Of a stretch of 64,000 nucleotides of DNA, positions 59,482-64,000 are shown in pieces. The stretch is from Pseudomonas sp. ATCC PTA-122608 (lineage in GTDB: Bacteria > Pseudomonadota > Gammaproteobacteria > Pseudomonadales > Pseudomonadaceae). Positions within the stretch are counted from its first letter, which is position 1, and each line of letters starts with the position of its first letter. Position numbers and translations under genes: made by a program. Below the pieces are notes generated by a model. That model saw nothing but the letters and a program-made list of their open reading frames with translations. It was not told the origin of the DNA and did no database searches. The stretch covers positions 100,098 through 164,097 of the forward strand of contig NZ_LPNO01000013.1 in NCBI RefSeq assembly GCF_001952855.1, read 5' to 3'.

Positions 59482-61047
59482 ATGCGTATCAAAGTGCATT
59501 GCCAGAACCGCATCGGCATCCTGCGGGACATCCTCAACCTGCTGGTGGAGTACGGCGTCAACGTCGCCAAGGGCGAGGTCGGCGGCGAACACGGCAACGC
59601 CATTTACCTGTACTGCCCGAACCTGGTGAACCTGCAATTCCAGGCATTGCGCCCGCAGTTCGAAGCGATTGCCGGGGTATTTGGCGTCAAGCGGGTAGGG
59701 CTGATGCCCAGCGAGCGTCGGCATATGGAACTGAATGCGCTGCTGGGCGCGCTGGAATTTCCGGTGCTGTCCATCGACATGGGCGGCTCCATCGTCGCCG
59801 CCAACCGTGCGGCGGCGCAGTTGCTTGGGGTGCGGGTGGATGAGGTGCCGGGCATTCCGTTGTCGCGCTACGCCGAAGACTTCGATTTGCCGGAACTGGT
59901 AAGGGCCAGCAAGTCGCGCATCAACGGTCTGCGGGTCAAGGTCAAGGGCGATGTGTTCCTGGCCGATATCGCCCCGCTGCAATCCTCCGAACACGACGAC
60001 AGCGAAGCCATGGCCGGCGCCGTGCTGACTCTGCACCGCGCCGACCGCGTGGGTGAGCGTATCTACAATGTGCGCAAGCAGGAGCTGCGGGGCTTCGACA
60101 GCATTTTTCAAAGCTCCAAAGTCATGGCCGCCGTGGTCCGTGAAGCCCGGCGCATGGCGCCGTTGGATGCCCCTCTATTAATAGAAGGCGAAACCGGCAC
60201 CGGCAAAGAGCTGCTGGCCCGCGCCTGTCACCTGGCCAGCCCCCGCGGGCAGTCGCCGTTGATGGCGCTTAATTGCGCCGGGTTACCGGAGTCCATGGCC
60301 GAGACCGAGTTGTTTGGTTACGGGCCTGGCGCGTTTGAAGGGGCGAGGGCGGAGGGCAAGTTGGGGCTGTTGGAGCTGACGGCGGGCGGCACGTTGTTTC
60401 TCGACGGTGTCGGGGAAATGAGTGCGCGGTTGCAGGTGAAGTTGCTGCGCTTTCTGCAGGACGGCTGCTTCCGCCGGGTAGGCAGTGATGAAGAGGTGTA
60501 CCTGGATGTGCGGGTGATCTGCGCGACGCAGGTGGACCTTTCCGAACTGTGCGCCCGGGGCGAATTTCGCCAGGACCTTTACCATCGTCTCAATGTGCTC
60601 TCGCTGCATATCCCGCCGCTGCGCGAATGCCTCGATGGTTTGCCGCCGCTGGTGGAACACTTTCTGGATCAGGCCAGCCGGCAGATCGGCTGCCCGCTGC
60701 CCAAGCTGGCGCCGGCGGCGATGGATCGCCTCAGCCATTACCACTGGCCGGGGAATGTGCGGCAGTTGGAGAACGTGCTGTTCCAGGCGGTTTCGTTGTG
60801 TGAGGGCGGCACCGTCAAGGCTGAGCACATTCGCCTGCCGGACTATGGCGTGCGCCAGCCACTGGGGGATTTCTCCCTTGAAGGTGGGCTGGAGGAAATT
60901 GTCGGGCGCTTCGAGAAGGCGGTGCTGGAGCAGCTGTATGCCGAGCATCCCAGCAGCCGTCTATTAGGTAAGCGGCTGGGTGTATCCCACACCACCATTG
61001 CCAACAAGTTGCGGGACTACGAAGTGCTCAAGGCCGAACGCGGTTAA
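59482..61047 (+). CDS. phhR: TyrR-family regulator of phenylalanine/tyrosine genes
   Basis: A 521-aa regulator: ACT domain (about 1-75), PAS domain (about 85-190), AAA+ domain with Walker A GETGTGKE (236-243), and a Fis-type HTH at the end (LGKRLGVSHTTIANKLRDY). The sigma-54 contact motif GAFTGA is GAFEGA at 283-288, as expected for TyrR-like members that may work with sigma-70. Divergent from phhABC, which it activates in the presence of aromatic amino acids. Confidence 0.94.
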   Translation: MRIKVHCQNRIGILRDILNLLVEYGVNVAKGEVGGEHGNAIYLYCPNLVNLQFQALRPQFEAIAGVFGVKRVGLMPSERRHMELNALLGALEFPVLSIDMGGSIVAANRAAAQLLGVRVDEVPGIPLSRYAEDFDLPELVRASKSRINGLRVKVKGDVFLADIAPLQSSEHDDSEAMAGAVLTLHRADRVGERIYNVRKQELRGFDSIFQSSKVMAAVVREARRMAPLDAPLLIEGETGTGKELLARACHLASPRGQSPLMALNCAGLPESMAETELFGYGPGAFEGARAEGKLGLLELTAGGTLFLDGVGEMSARLQVKLLRFLQDGCFRRVGSDEEVYLDVRVICATQVDLSELCARGEFRQDLYHRLNVLSLHIPPLRECLDGLPPLVEHFLDQASRQIGCPLPKLAPAAMDRLSHYHWPGNVRQLENVLFQAVSLCEGGTVKAEHIRLPDYGVRQPLGDFSLEGGLEEIVGRFEKAVLEQLYAEHPSSRLLGKRLGVSHTTIANKLRDYEVLKAERG

Positions 61048-61050
61048 ACC

Positions 61051-61142
61051 TGTGGGAGCGGGCTTGCTCCCGAATGCGGTCTGACAGTCGCCCTATGTAC
61101 AGACTGACCCACCGCATTCGCGAGCAAGCCCGCTCCCACATT
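61051..61142. repeat. REP doublet (REPIN), GTGGGAGCGGGC type
   Basis: Arms TGTGGGAGCGGGCTTGCTC and complement; the left arm has CCCG where the right arm implies CGCG. Confidence 0.9.
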
Positions 61143-61282
61143 GGTTCTTTGTCGGTCTTGATACCTGCGCTTGCCGTTAGCGGCATAAGTCCGCCGTTTT
61201 TTCGACTCTCCTCAAGCCGTCATTTGCGCAACTCAAACCGCAAACCCCCGCCCCGCCTGGACTTTTCCGCATTTCCAAAAGT

Positions 61283-61298
61283 TGGTTCGCAAATTGCT
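61283..61298 (+). promoter_or_regulatory. Sigma-54 promoter of flgFGHI
   Basis: TGGTTCGCAAATTGCT has TGG at -24 and TGC at -12 with GG-N10-GC spacing, as required for RpoN. It lies 57 bp before flgF, in agreement with RpoN/FleQ control of this flagellar class. Confidence 0.75.
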
Positions 61299-61354
61299 TA
61301 AGCCTCATCAGTACAGCGGTGGGCGGCAAGCGTCCGTCAGAAAGAGGAAAGAGC

Positions 61355-62095
61355 GTGGATAAGTACCTTTACGTGGCAATGACCGGCGCCAGCCAGAATG
61401 CACTGGCGCAGAAGGCCCACGCCAACAACTTGGCGAACGTTTCCACCAATGGTTTTCAGCGTGACCTGGAACAGGCGCGTTCGATGCCGGTGTTCGGTGA
61501 CAGCTTTCCGGCGCGGGCCTTTGCCTTGACCGAGCGCCCAGGCACGGATTTTTCCCCTGGCGCGATGATTGAAACCGGCCGTGACCTCGACGTGGCCGTC
61601 AGCGGCGATGGCTGGATGGCCGTGCAAACCCCGGATGGCGGTGAATCCTACGTGCGCAGCGCCAGCATGAACGTCGATGCGTTGGGCGTGCTGCGGGCCG
61701 GCAACGGGATGCCGATCATGGGCAACGGTGGCCCGATTGCCGTGCCGCCCCAGCAGCAGATCGAAGTCGGCCAGGACGGCACCATCAGCATCCGCGCCAT
61801 GGGCGAAGGCCCACGGGTGATGGCTGAAGTAGACCGGATCAAGCTGGTGCAGCCCGACCTCAAGAACATGACCAAGGGCCTCGACGGCACCATTCACACC
61901 AAGGATGGCCAGCCGGCGCAAGCCAATGCCAATGTCAAGCTGACGTCGGGCTTCCTGCAGGCGAGCAACGTGAACGCGGTTGAAGAAATGACGGCGGTAC
62001 TGGCTCTGTCCAAGCAGTTCGAATTGCACATCAAGATGATGAACAGCGCCAAAGAAGACGACCAGGCCATGACCCGCGTCCTGGCAATGAGCTGA
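61355..62095 (+). CDS. flgF: Flagellar proximal rod protein FlgF
   Basis: A 246-aa rod protein. The N-terminal helix motif ANNLANVSTNGFQRD and C-terminal ASNVNAVEEMTAVLALSKQFELH are diagnostic of flagellar rod proteins, and the length fits FlgF. GTG start with GAGGAAAG upstream. First gene after the sigma-54 promoter. Confidence 0.94.
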   Translation: MDKYLYVAMTGASQNALAQKAHANNLANVSTNGFQRDLEQARSMPVFGDSFPARAFALTERPGTDFSPGAMIETGRDLDVAVSGDGWMAVQTPDGGESYVRSASMNVDALGVLRAGNGMPIMGNGGPIAVPPQQQIEVGQDGTISIRAMGEGPRVMAEVDRIKLVQPDLKNMTKGLDGTIHTKDGQPAQANANVKLTSGFLQASNVNAVEEMTAVLALSKQFELHIKMMNSAKEDDQAMTRVLAMS

Positions 62096-62157
62096 TAGCA
62101 GCCACACACTAATTTTGTAGCGCGGCGCCATAAAACAGGCGCACGAAGGAGAAGAAC

Positions 62158-62943
62158 ATGCTTCCGGCTCTATACGTTGCCAAAACCGGTTTGTCCGCCC
62201 AGGACACCAACCTGACCACCATTTCCAACAACCTGGCCAACGTGTCGACCACGGGTTTCAAACGTGACCGCGCCGAGTTCCAGGACTTGCTCTATCAGAT
62301 CAAGAAGCAGCCTGGCGCCCAGTCGACCCAGGACAGCGAATTGCCGTCGGGCCTGCAACTGGGTACCGGTGTGGCGATTGTTGGCACCCAGAAAAACTTC
62401 AGCGCCGGTAACTTGCAGCAAACCGGTCAGCCGCTGGACCTGGCAGTCAACGGCAAGGGCTTCTTCCAGATCCTGCAGCCGGACGGCACCACCACCTACA
62501 CCCGCGACGGTACGTTCCACCTGGACTCCAACGGCCAGGTCGTGACGGCCAACGGCTTCGCGCTGGAGCCGGCGATTGTGGTGCCGAACAACGCCCAGAC
62601 CTTCACCGTCGGCAACGACGGCACCGTGTCGATCACCGTGGCCGGCAACCCGGCCTCCCAGGTGATCGGCAACCTGCAAACCGCCGACTTCATCAACCCG
62701 GCCGGCCTGCAGGCGATCGGTAACAACCTGTTCCTGGAAACCGCTTCCAGCGGCGCGCCGCAAATCGGCACCCCGGGCCTCAACGGCTTTGGTACCACCC
62801 TGCAAAGCACCCTGGAAACATCCAACGTCAGCACCGTTGAAGAGATGGTCAACATGATCACCACTCAACGCGCCTACGAGATGAACTCCAAGGTGATTTC
62901 CACCGCCGACCAGATGCTTTCGTTCGTAACGCAGAATCTGTAA
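62158..62943 (+). CDS. flgG: Flagellar distal rod protein FlgG
   Basis: A 261-aa rod protein: SNNLANVSTTGFKRDRAEFQDLL at the start, SNVSTVEEMVNMITTQRAYEMNSK near the end. GAAGGAG upstream. Builds the distal rod through the periplasm. Confidence 0.97.
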   Translation: MLPALYVAKTGLSAQDTNLTTISNNLANVSTTGFKRDRAEFQDLLYQIKKQPGAQSTQDSELPSGLQLGTGVAIVGTQKNFSAGNLQQTGQPLDLAVNGKGFFQILQPDGTTTYTRDGTFHLDSNGQVVTANGFALEPAIVVPNNAQTFTVGNDGTVSITVAGNPASQVIGNLQTADFINPAGLQAIGNNLFLETASSGAPQIGTPGLNGFGTTLQSTLETSNVSTVEEMVNMITTQRAYEMNSKVISTADQMLSFVTQNL

Positions 62944-62996
62944 TCAAGTCTATGGGGCGTCCTTGAAGGCGCCTGCAACACCGTGAGGTATGGGTC

Positions 62997-63692
62997 ATGA
63001 ATCGCTATGTTTCTGTTTTGGCATTGAGTGGGATTGCTGTGCTCGCGGGCTGTGTCGCCCCGACGCCAAAGCCCAATGACCCGTACTATGCGCCGGTGCT
63101 GCCGCGCACGCCGCTGCCGGCTGCCGCCAACAATGGCTCGATCTACCAGGCCGGTTTCGAACAGAACCTGTACAGCGACCGCAAGGCGTTCCGGGTGGGT
63201 GACATCATCACCATCACGCTGAACGAGAAGACCCAGGCGAGCAAGAACGCCAACTCGCAGATCGGCAAGACCAGCAAGACCAGCATCGGCCTGACCTCGT
63301 TGTTTGGCGGTGGCCTCAATACCAACAATCCGGTAGGCAGCGGTGACTTGAGCCTCGACGCCGGCTACAGCGGCGACCGCGCCACCAACGGCAAAAGTGC
63401 GGCGGGGCAGGGCAACAGCCTGACCGGTTCGATCACCGTGACCGTGGCCGACGTGCTGCCCAACGGCATCATTGCCGTGCGTGGCGAGAAGTGGATGACC
63501 CTCAACACCGGTGACGAACTGGTGCGCATTGCAGGCATGGTTCGCGCTGACGATATCTCCACCGACAACACCGTGCCGTCGACACGGATTGCCGATGCAC
63601 GCATCACCTACTCGGGTACGGGTTCGTTTGCTGACGCCAGTCAGCCGGGCTGGTTTGACCGTTTCTTCCTTAGCCCGCTGTTCCCTTTCTAG
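62997..63692 (+). CDS. flgH: Flagellar L-ring protein FlgH
   Basis: A 231-aa outer-membrane lipoprotein. Lipobox VLAGC (Cys at 19). The L-ring core has [46 protein letters not shown] and a C-terminal aromatic FLSPLFPF. Forms the outer bushing of the rod. Confidence 0.96.
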   Translation: MNRYVSVLALSGIAVLAGCVAPTPKPNDPYYAPVLPRTPLPAAANNGSIYQAGFEQNLYSDRKAFRVGDIITITLNEKTQASKNANSQIGKTSKTSIGLTSLFGGGLNTNNPVGSGDLSLDAGYSGDRATNGKSAAGQGNSLTGSITVTVADVLPNGIIAVRGEKWMTLNTGDELVRIAGMVRADDISTDNTVPSTRIADARITYSGTGSFADASQPGWFDRFFLSPLFPF

Positions 63693-64000
63693 GTGATCAC
63701 TTTGAACTTCAAACAGCTGATGGCTGCGATGTTGCTGCTGGCCCTGAGCGCAGGCGCCCAGGCTGAGCGCTTGAAAGACATCGCGAGCATTTCCGGCGTA
63801 CGGTCCAACCAGTTGATCGGCTACGGCCTGGTGGTGGGGCTTAACGGCACCGGCGACCAGACCACCCAGACCCCGTTCACCTTGCAGACCTTCAACAACA
63901 TGCTCTCGCAGTTCGGCATTAAGGTACCGCCGGGTTCGGGCAACGTGCAGTTGAAGAACGTCGCGGCAGTGTCCATCAGTGCTGACTTGCCGCCGTTCGC
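63693..64000 (+). CDS. flgI: Flagellar P-ring protein FlgI (5' part)
   Basis: The frame starts at GTG 63693, directly after the flgH stop, or TTG 63702, and runs off the window after about 102 codons. It has a signal peptide ([16 protein letters not shown]) and the P-ring start [20 protein letters not shown], then [18 protein letters not shown]. Forms the periplasmic ring. Confidence 0.93.
   Translation, partial: MITLNFKQLMAAMLLLALSAGAQAERLKDIASISGVRSNQLIGYGLVVGLNGTGDQTTQTPFTLQTFNNMLSQFGIKVPPGSGNVQLKNVAAVSISADLPPF

Noticed and set aside
1826..61142. CRISPR array
   Set aside because: Repeats are dispersed inverted doublets with variable centres, without regular spacers or cas genes; they are REPINs.

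Overview
The window is a GC-rich, gene-dense chromosomal segment of a fluorescent Pseudomonas (P. fluorescens group). This rests on gene content (phhABC next to phhR, divergent etfD/etfBA, flgFGHI, PlpD-type patatin autotransporter, MocR/LysR/AraC regulators), on short intergenic spaces and on at least 14 REP doublets (REPINs) with the GTGGGAGCGGGCTTGCTCGCGA, GTGGCGAGGGAGCTTGCTCCC and related cores typical of these genomes. No phage, plasmid, IS element or CRISPR array is visible.

Layout. 0-4.4 kb: a GntR regulator, ADP-ribosylglycohydrolase-like enzyme, NCS1 permease and PfkB kinase, the same functional set as E. coli yegTUV/yegW but with another transporter class; then a methyltransferase. 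5.3-8.4 kb: a minus-strand group of small stress-like proteins, an MFS transporter and an HD phosphohydrolase. 8.5-14.5 kb: a GNAT acetyltransferase, then SDR-araF-araG-araH (L-arabinose-type ABC uptake) and an IclR regulator. 14.6-16.7 kb: divergent zinc alcohol dehydrogenase and AraC regulator. 16.9-20.8 kb: divergent etfD and etfBA with a PsrA-type box and a perfect 12-bp inverted repeat between them. 20.9-27.2 kb: periplasmic binding protein, DUF4398 lipoprotein, OmpA-like protein, MocR regulator and several small proteins. 27.6-30.8 kb: permuted ATP-grasp, alpha-E and transglutaminase operon. 31-36.7 kb: cytochrome c, a possible 31-aa membrane peptide, a thiolase/FadJ-like beta-oxidation pair and a glutamine amidotransferase. 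36.8-39.6 kb: CorA, PlsC-like acyltransferase and crotonase.

39.9-42 kb is the most accessory-looking stretch: tRNA-Ser(GGA), a Tli3-like lipoprotein (possible orphan type VI immunity gene), a gamma-glutamylcyclotransferase and a frameshifted remnant that may be the tail of its lost effector. 42-48 kb holds two LysR regulators, each divergent from an oxidoreductase gene, a HAD phosphatase and small membrane/UPF proteins. 48.5-56.6 kb: RecQ, MarR, PlpD, a SelW-like protein, an EamA exporter, an AraC regulator and an LpxH-like phosphoesterase. 56.8-61 kb: phhABC (phenylalanine to tyrosine and transamination) divergent from phhR, with a TyrR-like box between them. 61.3 kb to the end: flgF-flgG-flgH-flgI (flgI runs off the window) behind a clear sigma-54 promoter.

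Most of the window is ordinary core metabolism. The observations most worth a second look are the yegTUVW-like cluster, the possible effector remnant/orphan immunity locus beside tRNA-Ser, the inverted repeat in the etf promoter region, REPINs that supply the C-termini of two proteins, and several candidate Hfq/Crc, PsrA and PhhR sites.
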